64,000 bases of DNA from Halomonas sp. ALS9. GTDB lineage: Bacteria; Pseudomonadota; Gammaproteobacteria; Pseudomonadales; Halomonadaceae. The stretch is taken from the NCBI RefSeq assembly GCF_001651035.1, contig NZ_LXRG01000183.1, positions 124,001 through 188,000 on the forward strand, given 5' to 3'. The notes below the pieces were generated by a model. That model made no database searches. It was not told the DNA's origin and saw only the letters and a list, made by a program, of their open reading frames with translations. Shown here piece after piece: positions 51,032 to 61,738 of this stretch. Positions within the stretch are counted from its first letter, which is position 1. Each line of letters begins with the position of its first letter. A program made the position numbers and the translations under genes.

Positions 51032-52363
51032 TCAGCGCATGATACCGCCGCTACCGTAGCCTTTCAGGTTGGACTTCTTCATCACTGAGTCATACTGATG
51101 CGACATGAGATGCGACTGCACCTGGGCCATGAAGTCCATGATGACCACGACTACGATTAACAACGAGGTACCGCCGAAGAAAAACGGCACGTTCCACGCC
51201 ACAATCAAGAACTGGGGCATCAAGGAAACCGCAGTGATATACAAGGCACCGAACAGGGTCAGACGTGTCATGACCTTGTCGATATAGCGAGCGGTCTGCT
51301 CGCCGGGGCGAATGCCCGGCAGGAAAGCGCCTGACTTTTTAAGATTGTCAGCCACATCCTTGGGGTTGAAGACCAGCGCTGTGTAAAAGAAGCAGAAGAA
51401 TACCACTGCCGCCGCGAAAAGCAAGATGTAAAGCGGTTGACCTGGACCTAATGCCTGAGATGCACGCTGTAACCACTCCATACCTTCACCTGCACCTACC
51501 CACTGACCAATAGAGGCCGGGAAGAGCAGAATACTGGAGGCAAAGATCGCCGGGATAACGCCGGCCATATTAACCTTCAAAGGCAGGTAGCTACTTTGCC
51601 CTGCATACATCTTATTGCCCACTTGCCGCCGAGGGTAGTTAACTTTGAGGCGGCGTTGGCCGCGTTCAATGAAAACCACAAAGGCGACTGTCGCAACACC
51701 TAACACTGACAGCGCTAACAGTGGCAGAACATTCCAGGCCCCTTCATTACGGGCAAGCTCAAACGCTTGGCCCACGGCACTGGGTAGTCCAGCAACAATA
51801 CCGGCAAATATCAGCAGCGAAATACCGTTGCCGATGCCTTTCTCGGTAATCTGCTCACCTAGCCACATCATAAACACCGCACCTGATACAAAGGTAATCA
51901 CGGCGGTGAAATAGAAGCTGAAGTCTGCAGTGTACGCGATGCCTTGGCTGGCCAGGCCGACGGACATGCCGACAGCCTGGACAAACGCCAGTATCACCGT
52001 GCCGTAGCGAGTGTACTGGCTAATCTTGCGGCGGCCAGCCTCACCCTCTTTCTTGAGCTGTTCAAGATGAGGGGAGACCGCAGTCATGAGCTGCATGATA
52101 ATCGACGCTGAAATGTAGGGCATTATACCCAGGGCGAGGACACTCATGCGCTCCAGGGCGCCACCCGAGAACATGTTAAACATGCCCAAGATGGTGCCCT
52201 GTTGCTCCCTAAACAAGGCAGCAAGCTGGTCAGGATTGATACCGGGAACGGGAATGTGGGCACCAATACGGTACACCACGATGGCGAGGAGCACGAAGCG
52301 CAAACGCGCCCACAGTTCACTCAGACCGCTGCCCATCGCCGGCATGTTTCCTGACTTGGCCAT
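51032..52363 (-). CDS. secY: Preprotein translocase channel subunit SecY
   Basis: The 443-residue protein has ten membrane helices. Recognisable parts are [40 protein letters not shown] (plug region) and the cytosolic loop [20 protein letters not shown]. It forms the SecYEG channel. Its start lies directly after rplO (ATGG immediately follows the stop). It ends in [10 protein letters not shown]. Confidence 0.98.
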   Translation of the reverse strand: MAKSGNMPAMGSGLSELWARLRFVLLAIVVYRIGAHIPVPGINPDQLAALFREQQGTILGMFNMFSGGALERMSVLALGIMPYISASIIMQLMTAVSPHLEQLKKEGEAGRRKISQYTRYGTVILAFVQAVGMSVGLASQGIAYTADFSFYFTAVITFVSGAVFMMWLGEQITEKGIGNGISLLIFAGIVAGLPSAVGQAFELARNEGAWNVLPLLALSVLGVATVAFVVFIERGQRRLKVNYPRRQVGNKMYAGQSSYLPLKVNMAGVIPAIFASSILLFPASIGQWVGAGEGMEWLQRASQALGPGQPLYILLFAAAVVFFCFFYTALVFNPKDVADNLKKSGAFLPGIRPGEQTARYIDKVMTRLTLFGALYITAVSLMPQFLIVAWNVPFFFGGTSLLIVVVVIMDFMAQVQSHLMSHQYDSVMKKSNLKGYGSGGIMR

Positions 52364-52798
52364 TTAGTCCTCTACCTTGCCGCCAGCGGCTTCGATCGCT
52401 TCACGGGCACCTTTGGTGACCTTGATTCCGCGAACGGTAACCGCTGTTTTCAGTTCGCCAGAAAGGATGATCTTCGCGTGTAGCGTAGAATCCTTCAGCA
52501 CGTTGGCTTCTTTCAAAGATGCCATGGTGACTTCGCCACCGGCAACTTTGGCCAGCTCAGCCAGGCGTACTTCTTCAGAGACCAGAGATTTTGCAGACGT
52601 AAAACCGAATTTCGGTAAACGACGCTGCAAAGGCATCTGACCGCCTTCGAAACCGGGCTTAACACTGCCGCCACTACGTGCTTTCTGACCTTTGTGACCA
52701 CGGCCACCGGTCTTACCAAGACCGGAACCGATGCCACGACCCACACGCTTTGCGGCGTGCTTGGAGCCCGGAGCCGGGCTTAGGCTATTGAGTTTCAT
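52364..52798 (-). CDS. rplO: 50S ribosomal protein L15
   Basis: The 144-residue protein starts [20 protein letters not shown] with the Gly-rich loop [20 protein letters not shown] and ends [15 protein letters not shown]. It organises 23S rRNA late in assembly. It lies three bases after rpmD. Confidence 0.98.
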   Translation of the reverse strand: MKLNSLSPAPGSKHAAKRVGRGIGSGLGKTGGRGHKGQKARSGGSVKPGFEGGQMPLQRRLPKFGFTSAKSLVSEEVRLAELAKVAGGEVTMASLKEANVLKDSTLHAKIILSGELKTAVTVRGIKVTKGAREAIEAAGGKVED

Positions 52799-52801
52799 GG
52801 A

Positions 52802-52984
52802 TTACTCTCCCTCAACGCGCACAAGGTAGTTCACCTTGTGGATCATGCCGCGTACGGCGGGGGTGTCTTCCAGTTCAACCGTATGACCGATGCGACGCAG
52901 ACCCAAGCCCTTCATAGTAGCTTTGTGCTTGGGCATGATGCCGATGGTGCTCCGGATCTGGGTAAACTTGATCGTTGCTGCCAT
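52802..52984 (-). CDS. rpmD: 50S ribosomal protein L30
   Basis: The 60-residue protein [20 protein letters not shown], then [20 protein letters not shown], is a complete bacterial L30. It follows rpsE by six bases. Confidence 0.97.
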   Translation of the reverse strand: MAATIKFTQIRSTIGIMPKHKATMKGLGLRRIGHTVELEDTPAVRGMIHKVNYLVRVEGE

Positions 52985-52990
52985 GGTGCC

Positions 52991-53491
52991 TTACCCCGTG
53001 ATCGCTTCGACAGACAGACCGCGCTTAGCGGCCACGTCTTCCGGTGCTTGCATGGAGGAGAGACCTTTAACAGTCGCTCGTACCACGTTAACCGGGTTAG
53101 TGGAACCGTAGCACTTGGCCAGTACGTCGTGGACACCGGCGAGCTCTAGTACAGAGCGCATGGCGCCACCGGCGATGATACCGGTACCTTCGGAAGCCGG
53201 CTGCATGTACACCTTGGAAGCACCGTGACGGGCTTTGACCGGGTACTGCAGCGTATGGCCAGCAAGGTTCACCTTGACCATGTTGCGACGAGCTTGATCC
53301 ATCGCTTTCTGGATTGCGACAGGCACTTCACGCGCCTTGCCACGACCGAAACCGACACGACCTTTACCATCACCAACGACGGTCAGTGCGGTGAAGCCGA
53401 AAATACGACCACCTTTGACCACCTTGGCGACGCGGTTGACCTGCACTAACTTCTCTTGCAGATCACCGCTTTGCTGTTCGTTCTTCGCCAT
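52991..53491 (-). CDS. rpsE: 30S ribosomal protein S5
   Basis: The 166-residue protein has the double-stranded-RNA-like N-terminal domain ([20 protein letters not shown]) and the C-terminal [20 protein letters not shown]. It helps decoding accuracy and mRNA unwinding with S3 and S4. Confidence 0.98.
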   Translation of the reverse strand: MAKNEQQSGDLQEKLVQVNRVAKVVKGGRIFGFTALTVVGDGKGRVGFGRGKAREVPVAIQKAMDQARRNMVKVNLAGHTLQYPVKARHGASKVYMQPASEGTGIIAGGAMRSVLELAGVHDVLAKCYGSTNPVNVVRATVKGLSSMQAPEDVAAKRGLSVEAITG

Positions 53492-53502
53492 CGTAAAACC
53501 CT

Positions 53503-53853
53503 TTAGAATTCCAGGCCGCCTTCACGTGCGGCGTCGGCCAGCGCCTTAACGCGGCCGTGATACTTAAAGCCAGCACGGTCGAAGGCCACCTGGGTGATGC
53601 CTGCTTCTTTAGCGCGTTCAGCAATCAGAGCACCCACTTTAGAGGCCGCATCTGAGTTGCCGGTCGCACCCTCGCGCAGTGCTTTGTCCAGCGTAGAAGC
53701 ACTGGCTAGCACTTTGCCACCATCCGGCGAGATAATCTGCGCATAGATGTGACGCGGGGTACGGTTGACGCACAGGCGATACACGCCCAGCTCGCGGATC
53801 TTTGCGCGAGCGCGGCGGGCACGACGGAGACGAGATTCTTTCTTCGCGTTCAT
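53503..53853 (-). CDS. rplR: 50S ribosomal protein L18
   Basis: The 116-residue protein starts [20 protein letters not shown] and has the 5S rRNA-binding core [20 protein letters not shown] and ending [20 protein letters not shown]. It binds 5S rRNA with L5. Confidence 0.98.
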   Translation of the reverse strand: MNAKKESRLRRARRARAKIRELGVYRLCVNRTPRHIYAQIISPDGGKVLASASTLDKALREGATGNSDAASKVGALIAERAKEAGITQVAFDRAGFKYHGRVKALADAAREGGLEF

Positions 53854-53862
53854 AACCCTGCC

Positions 53863-54393
53863 TTACTTCTTCTTGGCTTCTTTGCGACGCACCTGCTCGT
53901 CGGCGTACCGTACACCCTTGCCTTTATACGGCTCAGGGGGACGGAAGGCGCGGATTTCCGCGGCGCACTGGCCGAGCATCTGCTTATCCGCGCTTTTCAG
54001 CACGATAACGGTGTTCTTCGGCGTTTCCGCTGTAACACCTTTAGGCAGTTCATAGTCGACCGGGTGCGAGAAGCCCAGTGAAAGATTGAGCGTCTGGCCC
54101 TTAGCTTGGGCACGATAACCGACGCCAACAATTTCGAGGGATTTTGTGAAACCCTCGGATACGCCCGTTACCAGGTTCTGAACGAGGGCGCGGGTTGTAC
54201 CGGCCATTGCCCAGCTCTTGGCAGTTTCGCTCGGGGCGAAGGTCAGCTGGCTATCTTCTTGACCGACCACTACATCAGAGTGGATGGTCATAGATAGCGT
54301 GCCCTGGCCGCCTTTGGCGGTCAGCTGGTCAGCATTGATTTTAATCTCAACGCCGGCAGGCACTTTAACCGGATATTTCGCAATGCGGGACAT
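53863..54393 (-). CDS. rplF: 50S ribosomal protein L6
   Basis: The 176-residue protein has two related domains, beginning [20 protein letters not shown] and carrying the C-terminal signature [20 protein letters not shown]. It sits near the sarcin-ricin loop where elongation factors bind. Confidence 0.98.
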   Translation of the reverse strand: MSRIAKYPVKVPAGVEIKINADQLTAKGGQGTLSMTIHSDVVVGQEDSQLTFAPSETAKSWAMAGTTRALVQNLVTGVSEGFTKSLEIVGVGYRAQAKGQTLNLSLGFSHPVDYELPKGVTAETPKNTVIVLKSADKQMLGQCAAEIRAFRPPEPYKGKGVRYADEQVRRKEAKKK

Positions 54394-54402
54394 TCCAGCC
54401 TC

Positions 54403-54795
54403 CTAGAATACGGTGCAGATGACTTCGCCACCGACACCCGCTTGGCGCGCGGCACGATCGGTCATGACACCATTTGATGTGGTGACAATCGCGATACCCA
54501 GGCCATCGGCAACCTTAGGCAAGTTGTCCTTGCCCATGTAGCGGCGCAGGGACGGCTTGGAAACCCGCTGAATGTGCTCAATGACCGGCTTACCCTCAAA
54601 GTACTTGAGAGTTACGGTTAGCTCGGGCTTAACGCCCTCTGCAACCGCAAAGTCGGCAATGTAGCCTTCTTCCTTTAGCACTCGGGCCACTTGCACTTTC
54701 AGCTTGGAGGACGGCATGGTTGCCGTCTCCTTGGTGGCCATCTGCGCATTGCGGATACGGGTAAACATATCCGCCAGAGTATCTTGCATGCTCAT
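54403..54795 (-). CDS. rpsH: 30S ribosomal protein S8
   Basis: The 130-residue protein starts [20 protein letters not shown] and ends with [25 protein letters not shown]. It binds 16S rRNA helix 21. In E. coli S8 is the translational repressor of this operon via a site near rplE; I did not identify that site here. Confidence 0.98.
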   Translation of the reverse strand: MSMQDTLADMFTRIRNAQMATKETATMPSSKLKVQVARVLKEEGYIADFAVAEGVKPELTVTLKYFEGKPVIEHIQRVSKPSLRRYMGKDNLPKVADGLGIAIVTTSNGVMTDRAARQAGVGGEVICTVF

Positions 54796-54827
54796 TTAAT
54801 GTGCGCTCCTGATAATTCTACGTGGCG

Positions 54828-55133
54828 TTACCAACTGGACTTTTTCAGTCCTGGAACGTCGCCACGCATGGCGGCTTCACGCAGCTTGTTACGGCCGAGG
54901 CCGAACTTGTTGTAAAAACCGTGCGGACGACCGGTGATACGGCAGCGGTTACGCTGACGCACCGGGCTTGAGTCGCGCGGCAGTTGCTGCAGCTTCAGCG
55001 TCGCCTCGAAGCGGTCTTCCTCAGACGTGTTCACGTCTGAGATGATCTTCTTGAGTTCAGCGCGCTTGGTCGCATACTTTGCGACCAGCTGAGTACGCTT
55101 AAGCTCACGCTCTACCATACTTTTCTTAGCCAT
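54828..55133 (-). CDS. rpsN: 30S ribosomal protein S14, zinc-free form
   Basis: The 101-residue protein starts [20 protein letters not shown] and ends [26 protein letters not shown]. It is the long form without the two CxxC pairs, so it does not need zinc, unlike the rpmJ product of this cluster. Confidence 0.98.
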   Translation of the reverse strand: MAKKSMVERELKRTQLVAKYATKRAELKKIISDVNTSEEDRFEATLKLQQLPRDSSPVRQRNRCRITGRPHGFYNKFGLGRNKLREAAMRGDVPGLKKSSW

Positions 55134-55143
55134 GATCTCGCCC

Positions 55144-55683
55144 CTATTTCTTAAACGGGAAGTTCAGCGCGGTTAAAAGCGCACGACCTTCCTCGTCGGT
55201 TTTGGCGGTCGTAGTGATAGTGACGTCCAACCCCCGGATGCGATCGATTTTATCATACTCGATCTCCGGGAAGATGATCTGCTCACGCACACCCATGGAG
55301 TAATTACCACGACCGTCGAAAGACTTCGGGTTGAGACCACGGAAGTCACGCACGCGGGGAATCGCGATGTAAACCAAACGGTCCAAGAAGTCCCACATAC
55401 GCTCAGCGCGCAGTGTTACTTTGATGCCGATTGGCCAACCTTCGCGCACCTTAAAGCCCGCGATGGACTTACGTGCTTTAGTCACCAACGGTTTTTGACC
55501 AGAGAGTTTCTCTAGGTCGCCGATGGCATTGTCAATCAACTTTTTATCGTTGACTGCTTCGCCGATACCCATGTTCAGAGTCACTTTCGTGATCCGGGGT
55601 ACCTGCATAACGTTGGCATAGCTGAACTCTTCTTTGAGTTGAGCTGCTACCTCGTTTTGATAACGTTCTTTCAAGTTCGCCAT
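55144..55683 (-). CDS. rplE: 50S ribosomal protein L5
   Basis: The 179-residue protein includes [20 protein letters not shown] and [20 protein letters not shown]. It binds 5S rRNA and contacts the P-site tRNA and S13. Length and ending ([12 protein letters not shown]) are normal. Confidence 0.98.
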   Translation of the reverse strand: MANLKERYQNEVAAQLKEEFSYANVMQVPRITKVTLNMGIGEAVNDKKLIDNAIGDLEKLSGQKPLVTKARKSIAGFKVREGWPIGIKVTLRAERMWDFLDRLVYIAIPRVRDFRGLNPKSFDGRGNYSMGVREQIIFPEIEYDKIDRIRGLDVTITTTAKTDEEGRALLTALNFPFKK

Positions 55684-55701
55684 TTTGCTACCCGACTCGC
55701 G

Positions 55702-56016
55702 TTAGGCGTCGATCTGCGTCTGCGTCGACTTGTAGATACGTACCTTGGTACCGTCTTCCTTCACTTGGAAGCCGACGCGATCCGCCTTACCGGTCTCCGA
55801 ATTGAAGATGGCTACGTTGGACGCGTGAATCGGAGCCTCACGCTCGACGATACCGCCCTGATTACCCGCCATGGGATTTGGCTTGGTGTGACGTTTAATC
55901 ATGTTCACACCGGACACCAAAAAGCGGTTTTCTAATACCCGCTTAACGGTGCCACGCTTGCCTTTATCCTTCCCGGCGATGACGATGACTTCATCGTCAC
56001 GTTTGATCTTTTGCAT
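55702..56016 (-). CDS. rplX: 50S ribosomal protein L24
   Basis: The 104-residue KOW-domain protein starts [20 protein letters not shown] and has [20 protein letters not shown]. It is an assembly initiator of the 50S subunit. It lies 14 bases after rplN. Confidence 0.98.
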   Translation of the reverse strand: MQKIKRDDEVIVIAGKDKGKRGTVKRVLENRFLVSGVNMIKRHTKPNPMAGNQGGIVEREAPIHASNVAIFNSETGKADRVGFQVKEDGTKVRIYKSTQTQIDA

Positions 56017-56030
56017 ATCCGCCTCGCTCC

Positions 56031-56402
56031 TTACAGCACTTCAGGCGCTAAGGAAATGATCTTCATGAACTTTTCATTACGAAGTTCACGAGTCACCGGC
56101 CCAAAAATACGGGTACCGATGGGCTGTTCGTTGGTGTTATTCAACAAAACTGCCGCATTTCCATCGAAACGGATGAGCGAACCGTCGGGACGACGGACGC
56201 CACTACGGGTCCGGACCACGACCGCTTTTAGCACCTGGCCTTTTTTGACCTTGCCACGCGGAATCGCTTCCTTAACCGTGACCTTGATGATATCACCAAC
56301 GCGAGCGTAACGACGGTGTGAACCGCCTAACACCTTGATGCACTGCACCCGGCGCGCTCCGCTGTTGTCGGCGACATCCAGCATTGTCTGAGTCTGAATC
56401 AT
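56031..56402 (-). CDS. rplN: 50S ribosomal protein L14
   Basis: The 123-residue protein starts [20 protein letters not shown] and ends [12 protein letters not shown]. It is the first gene of the spc group. The 49-base gap from rpsQ shows no strong promoter, so read-through from the S10 group is likely. Confidence 0.98.
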   Translation of the reverse strand: MIQTQTMLDVADNSGARRVQCIKVLGGSHRRYARVGDIIKVTVKEAIPRGKVKKGQVLKAVVVRTRSGVRRPDGSLIRFDGNAAVLLNNTNEQPIGTRIFGPVTRELRNEKFMKIISLAPEVL

Positions 56403-56451
56403 CGGTTTTCTCCAAACCTAATCTGACTGCACTGATTGACAAGCCTCGGGA

Positions 56452-56712
56452 TTAACCCTTGGCGTGTTCAACCACCTCGACCAGCGTCCAAGCTTTTTTC
56501 TTGGAAAGCGGACGGCACTCTTGAATAGAGACCGTATCGCCTGCCTTAGCCTGGTTCGCCTCATCATGGGCGTGCAGCTTGGTGGAGCGCTTAACGTATT
56601 TTCCGTAGATCGGGTGACGCTCGCGCCGCTCGATCATGACGACGATGGACTTGTCCATCTTATCGCTCACCACTTTACCGGTGAGCGTACGCTTTGTGTT
56701 TTCTTCGGCCAT
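56452..56712 (-). CDS. rpsQ: 30S ribosomal protein S17
   Basis: The 86-residue OB-fold protein starts [20 protein letters not shown] at 56712, with AGGTGATTGAG upstream; a further in-frame start at 56721 is less likely. It has [20 protein letters not shown]. It nearly abuts rpmC, one base apart. Confidence 0.96.
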   Translation of the reverse strand: MAEENTKRTLTGKVVSDKMDKSIVVMIERRERHPIYGKYVKRSTKLHAHDEANQAKAGDTVSIQECRPLSKKKAWTLVEVVEHAKG

Positions 56713-56713
56713 C

Positions 56714-56905
56714 TCAATCACCTGCCTTCTCGTTGAGCAAAGTCTTTACGCGGGCAATATCCCGACGGACCTGCTTGAGCAGATGAGTCTGGCTCAGTTG
56801 GCCAGTGGCCTTCTGCATGCGCAGGTTAAACTGCTCGCGGAGGAGTTCGAGGAGTTGCTCCTGGAGCTCTCCTGCGGACTTTTCACGAATTTCCTGGGCT
56901 TTCAT
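56714..56905 (-). CDS. rpmC: 50S ribosomal protein L29
   Basis: The 63-residue two-helix protein [20 protein letters not shown] continues [20 protein letters not shown]. It sits at the tunnel exit. Its ATG shares one base with the rplP stop (TGATG), so I prefer 56905 to an upstream GTG at 56908. Confidence 0.96.
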   Translation of the reverse strand: MKAQEIREKSAGELQEQLLELLREQFNLRMQKATGQLSQTHLLKQVRRDIARVKTLLNEKAGD

Positions 56906-57318
56906 CACATCACCGTCCGTTTCGCAAAGGTGGTGGATAAGGGCATTTTCTGTGCGGCAAGCTCAAACGCTTCACGAGCGAGCTCTTCCGACACGCCTTC
57001 AATTTCATACAGGACCCGACCCGGTTGGATCTGGGCAACCCAGTACTCAACAGAACCTTTACCTTTACCCATACGAACTTCGAGCGGCTTCTTGGAGATC
57101 GGCTTATCAGGGAAGACGCGGATCCAAATCTTACCGCCACGCTTAACGTGACGTGTGATCGCACGACGGCCTGCTTCGATCTGACGCGCAGTGATGCGGC
57201 CGCGACCAGTAGCTTTTAGGCCGTATTCCCCGAAGCTGATCTTGCTTCCGCGATGCGCCAGGCCACGGTTGCGGCCTTTCATCATCTTACGGAATTTCAT
57301 ACGCTTGGGCTGTAACAT
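56905..57318 (-). CDS. rplP: 50S ribosomal protein L16
   Basis: The 137-residue protein starts [20 protein letters not shown] and has [20 protein letters not shown] and [20 protein letters not shown]. It helps position A-site tRNA. The RPTKPR-like loop Arg of E. coli L16 is present within [20 protein letters not shown]. Confidence 0.98.
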   Translation of the reverse strand: MLQPKRMKFRKMMKGRNRGLAHRGSKISFGEYGLKATGRGRITARQIEAGRRAITRHVKRGGKIWIRVFPDKPISKKPLEVRMGKGKGSVEYWVAQIQPGRVLYEIEGVSEELAREAFELAAQKMPLSTTFAKRTVM

Positions 57319-57333
57319 CGACTCGCTCTCCCC

Positions 57334-58035
57334 TTACCTGGAACCTTTCTTCTTGGGCGCGTTGCCGGCAGGCTGTTGTTTAGCCTTGGCACGTACTTCC
57401 TCGATACCGCCGAGGATTTCACCCTTGAAGATCCACACTTTGACGCCGATAACGCCGTAGGTGGTGTGAGCTTCGTAAGTGGCGTAGTCGATATCCGCAC
57501 GCAACGTGTGCAGCGGAACGCGACCTTCGCGGTACCATTCGGTACGTGCGATTTCAGCGCCACCAAGACGACCTGATAGCTGAATCTTGATGCCACCAGC
57601 GCCAAGACGCATTGCGTTCTGTACTGCGCGCTTCATAGCGCGACGGAACATTACGCGACGCTCAAGCTGACCCGCTACGTTAGCAGCGACTAGCTTGGCA
57701 TCCAGCTCCGGCTTGCGAACTTCTTCGATGTTCACATGCACGGGTACACCCATCATCTGGGTGAGATCGCGACGCAAACGGTCGACATCTTCACCTTTCT
57801 TACCAATCACGATACCCGGACGGGCAGTGTGAATAGTGATGCGGGCGTTGTTCGCCGGACGCTCGATGTGGATGCGGCTAACAGAGGCGCTTTTAAGACG
57901 CTCTTCCAGGAAGCTACGCACTTCGAGATCGTTATTGAGCTTATCGGCGTAAGCGCCGCGCTCAGCATACCAGACAGAAGCATGGTCTTTGACGATGCCC
58001 AGTCGAATGCCTGTTGGATTGACTTTCTGACCCAT
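57334..58035 (-). CDS. rpsC: 30S ribosomal protein S3
   Basis: The 233-residue protein starts [20 protein letters not shown], with a KH domain ([20 protein letters not shown]) and the C-terminal [24 protein letters not shown] segment (here [20 protein letters not shown]). It forms part of the mRNA entry channel. It ends in a Lys-rich tail ([10 protein letters not shown]). Confidence 0.98.
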   Translation of the reverse strand: MGQKVNPTGIRLGIVKDHASVWYAERGAYADKLNNDLEVRSFLEERLKSASVSRIHIERPANNARITIHTARPGIVIGKKGEDVDRLRRDLTQMMGVPVHVNIEEVRKPELDAKLVAANVAGQLERRVMFRRAMKRAVQNAMRLGAGGIKIQLSGRLGGAEIARTEWYREGRVPLHTLRADIDYATYEAHTTYGVIGVKVWIFKGEILGGIEEVRAKAKQQPAGNAPKKKGSR

Positions 58036-58045
58036 CGGTCGACTC

Positions 58046-58378
58046 CTACTTCTCGGCTACCTTGACGGTGATGTGGCACGTGCGCTTCAAGATACGATCC
58101 GCACGCCCCTTGGCACGCGGCTTGATACGCTTGAGCGTCATGCCCTCATCGACGCAGATGGTCGAGACACGCAGCTCGTCAATATCCATGCCGTTATTTT
58201 CTTCCGCATTCGCAATCGCGGATTGCAGCACCTTCTTAACCAGCTTGGCAGCCTTCTTCGGTGAGAAGGTCAGCAGGTCGAGTGCCTCGGCGACAGGTTT
58301 ACCGCGCACCTGGTCAGCCACCAAACGGGCCTTCTGGGCGGATAAACGAGCGCCAAGCAGCTTAGCTGTGACTTCCAT
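58046..58378 (-). CDS. rplV: 50S ribosomal protein L22
   Basis: The 110-residue protein contains [20 protein letters not shown] and the tunnel-lining hairpin [20 protein letters not shown]. The hairpin tip shows no insertion of the kind linked to macrolide resistance. Confidence 0.98.
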   Translation of the reverse strand: MEVTAKLLGARLSAQKARLVADQVRGKPVAEALDLLTFSPKKAAKLVKKVLQSAIANAEENNGMDIDELRVSTICVDEGMTLKRIKPRAKGRADRILKRTCHITVKVAEK

Positions 58379-58396
58379 CTCTCAATCCTCTCTGGC

Positions 58397-58672
58397 TTAC
58401 CGTTTGGCTTTTTTATCCGCCGCATGCCCACGATAAGTGCGGGTAGCAGCGAATTCGCCCAATTTGTGGCCAACCATTTCCTCGGATACGTGCACCGGGA
58501 CGTGTTGACGACCATTATGGACCGCGATAGTGAGGCCTACCATATTGGGCAGGATCATAGAACGACGCGACCAGGTCTTGATCGGTTTGCGATCGTTCTT
58601 CTCCACTGCAGCCTCTACCTTCTTCAAAAGATGAAGGTCAATGAAGGGACCTTTCTTTAGTGAACGTGGCAC
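58397..58672 (-). CDS. rpsS: 30S ribosomal protein S19
   Basis: The 91-residue protein starts [20 protein letters not shown] and has [20 protein letters not shown] and [20 protein letters not shown]. It forms a complex with S13 in the 30S head. Confidence 0.98.
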   Translation of the reverse strand: MPRSLKKGPFIDLHLLKKVEAAVEKNDRKPIKTWSRRSMILPNMVGLTIAVHNGRQHVPVHVSEEMVGHKLGEFAATRTYRGHAADKKAKR

Positions 58673-58705
58673 AGCCGTTACCTCTTAATGTCTTGGCAAT
58701 TTAGA

Positions 58706-59536
58706 TCAACGCGTCTTATTACGACGACGAATGATCAGCTTGTCGGTGCGCTTGTTCTTACGCGTCTTGTGACCCTTAGTCGGCACGCCCCATGGGGATA
58801 CCGGGTGACGACCACCACTGGTGCGGCCTTCGCCACCACCGTGCGGGTGATCGACTGGGTTCATCGCGACACCGCGAACAGTCGGACGCACACCTCTCCA
58901 GCGCTTCGCACCGGCCTTGCCAAGTTGACGCAGGCTGTGCTCAGAGTTGCTCACTTCACCCAAGGTCGCGCGGCACTCGGCCAACACTTTACGCATTTCG
59001 CCAGAGCGAAGACGTAGGGTGGCATAGTTACCTTCACGAGCAACTAACTGGGCGCTTGTACCGGCACTGCGAGCAATCTGCGCACCTTTACCCGGCTTGA
59101 GTTCGATGCAGTGCACCGTAGAACCCAACGGGACGTTACGCAGCGGCAAGGCATTGCCTTTCTTGATTGACGCGTTAACACCAGATTCCAGCACGTCACC
59201 CGCGCTGACACCTTTCGGTGCAATGATGTAACGACGCTCACCATCGGCATACTTCAGCAGCGCAATGTGCGCACTGCGGTTGGGATCGTGTTCAAGACGC
59301 TCAACGGTGGCAGGAATGCCATCCTTGGTGCGTTTGAAATCGATCAACCGATAGTGGTGACGATGACCACCGCCCACGTGGCGGGTGGTGATACGACCGT
59401 AGTTGTTACGGCCGCCGGACTTGGACTGTTTTTCTAACAGCGGTGCATAAGCACGGCCTTTAAACAGTTCCTCGCCAACGATCTTGACGACGTGGCGACG
59501 ACCGGCGGAGGTGGGTTTGGTCTTGACGATTGCCAT
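58706..59536 (-). CDS. rplB: 50S ribosomal protein L2
   Basis: The 276-residue protein has [20 protein letters not shown] and the conserved peptidyl-transferase-proximal [20 protein letters not shown] with the key His. It is needed for subunit association and tRNA binding. Confidence 0.98.
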   Translation of the reverse strand: MAIVKTKPTSAGRRHVVKIVGEELFKGRAYAPLLEKQSKSGGRNNYGRITTRHVGGGHRHHYRLIDFKRTKDGIPATVERLEHDPNRSAHIALLKYADGERRYIIAPKGVSAGDVLESGVNASIKKGNALPLRNVPLGSTVHCIELKPGKGAQIARSAGTSAQLVAREGNYATLRLRSGEMRKVLAECRATLGEVSNSEHSLRQLGKAGAKRWRGVRPTVRGVAMNPVDHPHGGGEGRTSGGRHPVSPWGVPTKGHKTRKNKRTDKLIIRRRNKTR

Positions 59537-59553
59537 TATCCGTACTCCTGCCC

Positions 59554-59850
59554 TTATTCGGCGCCAGAGAAGTCTTCGAGCGTTTCACCCGCAGCCAGGG
59601 TCACATACGCTTTGCGGTAACCCTTACGCAGGCCAACGCCGTTCGCAGTACGCTTCGTTTTACCCTTCATGTTCAGTACCTGAACACTGCCGACCTTCTT
59701 GCCGAAAAGTGCTTCAACGGCCTTCTTGATCTCGGGCTTGGTAGCATCAGATGCCACCTTGAAAACGTACTGGTTGCGCTCGGCTGCCATCGCGGCCTTT
59801 TCGGTCACGTGCGGCCCAAGCAGAACCTTAAATACGCGTTCCTGGTTCAT
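59554..59850 (-). CDS. rplW: 50S ribosomal protein L23
   Basis: The 98-residue protein has [20 protein letters not shown] and [20 protein letters not shown]. It is the tunnel-exit docking site for trigger factor and SRP. Its start overlaps the rplD stop by four bases (ATGA). Confidence 0.98.
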   Translation of the reverse strand: MNQERVFKVLLGPHVTEKAAMAAERNQYVFKVASDATKPEIKKAVEALFGKKVGSVQVLNMKGKTKRTANGVGLRKGYRKAYVTLAAGETLEDFSGAE

Positions 59851-60452
59851 GCCAGCTTCTCCTCGAATTTACGCAGGGCGGAGACGGTAATCAGCACCTT
59901 ATCAAAGGCAACCAGACTTACCGGGTCAGCTGCCGCGACATCCACCACGTCAACGTGGGGAAGATTGCGTGCGGCTAAATAGAGCTTTTCGTCAACTTCT
60001 TCAGTCACGATCAACACTTTTTCAAGGTTGAGCTCTTTCAGCTTGGCAGCTACCTGCTTGGTCTTAGGCGCATCGACGACGAACTCTTCAATCGCGACTA
60101 AGCGCTCTTGACGTACCAGCTCTGACAAGATGGAGCGCATCGCTGCACGGTACATCTTGCGGTTAACCTTCTGGGTGTAGTCTTGCGGACGCGCCGCGAA
60201 GGTTACGCCACCACTACGCCATAGCGGAGAGCGGATGGTACCGGCACGTGCACGACCGGTGCCTTTCTGACGCCACGGCTTCTTACCACCGCCACGAACG
60301 TCGGAACGACTCTTTTGTGCGCGAGTTCCCTGACGACCAGCCGCCAAATAGGCAGTGACCACTTGGTGAACGAGCGCTTCGTTGAATTCTTTGCCAAAAG
60401 TGGCGTCGGCTACTTCAACGGTACCCGCGCCTGCAGCAAGATTCAGATTCAT
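59847..60452 (-). CDS. rplD: 50S ribosomal protein L4
   Basis: The 201-residue protein has the tunnel loop [37 protein letters not shown]. In E. coli L4 also represses its own operon at the S10 leader. Here the leader before rpsJ is short, but the rpsJ-rplC gap is long and structured (61107-61267). Confidence 0.98.
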   Translation of the reverse strand: MNLNLAAGAGTVEVADATFGKEFNEALVHQVVTAYLAAGRQGTRAQKSRSDVRGGGKKPWRQKGTGRARAGTIRSPLWRSGGVTFAARPQDYTQKVNRKMYRAAMRSILSELVRQERLVAIEEFVVDAPKTKQVAAKLKELNLEKVLIVTEEVDEKLYLAARNLPHVDVVDVAAADPVSLVAFDKVLITVSALRKFEEKLA

Positions 60453-60467
60453 TGGTAATTATCCCCT

Positions 60468-61106
60468 TCAGCCTGCTTTCACGGCGCTGCGAACGATAAC
60501 GTCACTACCGGGAGCACCCGGTACGGCGCCTTTAATCAGCAGCAGGTTACGCTCGGCGTCGACACGGACGATCTCAAGGCTCTGCACGGTGCAACGGGCG
60601 TTACCCATTTGACCGGCCATCTTTTTGCCTTTGAAAACGCGACCCGGTGTCTGACACATGCCGATAGAACCCGGCGCGCGATGCGACAGAGAGTTACCGT
60701 GAGTCATGTCTTGGGTACGGAAGTTCCAGCGCTTAACAGCACCCTGGAAACCTTTACCCTTAGAGGTGCCAGTCACGTCAACCATTTGACCAGCTTCGAA
60801 GAGGGATACGGTGATTTCGCCGCCGACTTCAGGAATCTCTTCGCCTTCTGCAAGACGAAATTCCATCAGTGCACGACCAGCTTCAACACCCGCCTTGGCA
60901 AACTGTCCCGCTTGCGCTTTGGTGAGGTGCTTAGCTTTACGAGAGCCAGATGTGACCTGAATCGCTGCGTAACCGTCAGATTCGACAGATTTAACGCGAG
61001 TAACACGATTAGGATCAACTTCAATAACGGTTACGGGCACAGACGCGCCGTCTTCGGTAAAGACACGGGTCATCCCGGCCTTTTTACCGACTAAACCGAT
61101 AGTCAT
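60468..61106 (-). CDS. rplC: 50S ribosomal protein L3
   Basis: The 212-residue protein starts [20 protein letters not shown] and has the central extension [20 protein letters not shown], including the Gln methylated by PrmB. AGGAGACTGAGT precedes the ATG. It is separated from rpsJ by 161 bases. Confidence 0.98.
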   Translation of the reverse strand: MTIGLVGKKAGMTRVFTEDGASVPVTVIEVDPNRVTRVKSVESDGYAAIQVTSGSRKAKHLTKAQAGQFAKAGVEAGRALMEFRLAEGEEIPEVGGEITVSLFEAGQMVDVTGTSKGKGFQGAVKRWNFRTQDMTHGNSLSHRAPGSIGMCQTPGRVFKGKKMAGQMGNARCTVQSLEIVRVDAERNLLLIKGAVPGAPGSDVIVRSAVKAG

Positions 61107-61267
61107 ACTCAGTCTCCTATAGTGTACGGGGCTATCACCCGCTATGGCTGCCCTTTCCAGAGCATTCCACTAGCACATTGTATGGCGCCTCACGGCGCGG
61201 CGGCTGCTGCTCATGCTAACTTGTTATAACAAGTGATGAGCGCTGGGCCGCAAAGTGACTAGTGTAA
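61107..61267 (-). promoter_or_regulatory. Long structured rpsJ-rplC intercistronic region
   Basis: On the minus strand this gap contains the palindrome ACTTGTTATAACAAGT within an outer GCTCAT...ATGAGC stem, plus GC-rich pairing (GCCGCGCCGTGAGGCGCC). No gene or T-run terminator is seen. It is a candidate regulatory RNA segment within the operon; its role is inference. Confidence 0.5.
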
Positions 61268-61579
61268 TTAGTTGAGTTTGATTTGCACGTCAACGCCCGC
61301 GGCGAGATCAAGCTTCATCAAAGCATCAACAGTTTTTTCGGTCGGCTCAACAATGTCGAGCACACGCTTGTGCGTACGTATCTCATACTGGTCACGCGCA
61401 TCTTTATTGACGTGCGGCGAGATCAGAATGGTGTAACGCTCGCGATTGGTCGGCAACGGAATCGGCCCACGAACCTGAGCACCAGTACGCTTAGCGGTTT
61501 CAACAATCTCCGCTGTAGACTGGTCGATCAGGCGATGGTCGAACGCTTTCAACCGAATGCGAATCTTTTGGTTCTGCAT
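61268..61579 (-). CDS. rpsJ: 30S ribosomal protein S10
   Basis: The 103-residue protein has [20 protein letters not shown] and [20 protein letters not shown]. It also works as NusE in transcription antitermination with NusB at boxA, relevant to the boxA-like element in the CRISPR leader. It is first in the S10 group with its own promoter at 61644-61672. Confidence 0.98.
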   Translation of the reverse strand: MQNQKIRIRLKAFDHRLIDQSTAEIVETAKRTGAQVRGPIPLPTNRERYTILISPHVNKDARDQYEIRTHKRVLDIVEPTEKTVDALMKLDLAAGVDVQIKLN

Positions 61580-61643
61580 TTGCCCTAAACTCCAATGGAT
61601 GTCGACGGCGCGAGCCGTCTACCCACGCATTCAAAGGATGCGC

Positions 61644-61672
61644 ATTATAGGCACGCCATCTGCACATGTCAA
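61644..61672 (-). promoter_or_regulatory. Consensus sigma-70 promoter for the S10 operon
   Basis: On the minus strand TTGACA (complement of 61667-61672) and TATAAT (complement of 61644-61649) are perfect hexamers 17 bases apart. The start would be near 61637, leaving a leader of about 57 bases before rpsJ. Confidence 0.93.
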
Positions 61673-61695
61673 ACATTTGCTGATGGTGCGCAGAA

Positions 61696-61718
61696 AAGGG
61701 GGCTCATCAGAGCCCCCT
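61696..61718 (-). terminator. Terminator after tuf
   Basis: On the minus strand AAGGGGGCTC-TGAT-GAGCCCCCTT is followed by TTC, about 20 bases after the tuf stop and before the S10 promoter. It separates the str-type group from the S10 group. Confidence 0.9.
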
Positions 61719-61738
61719 TCATCACTCAAGCATGAAGC

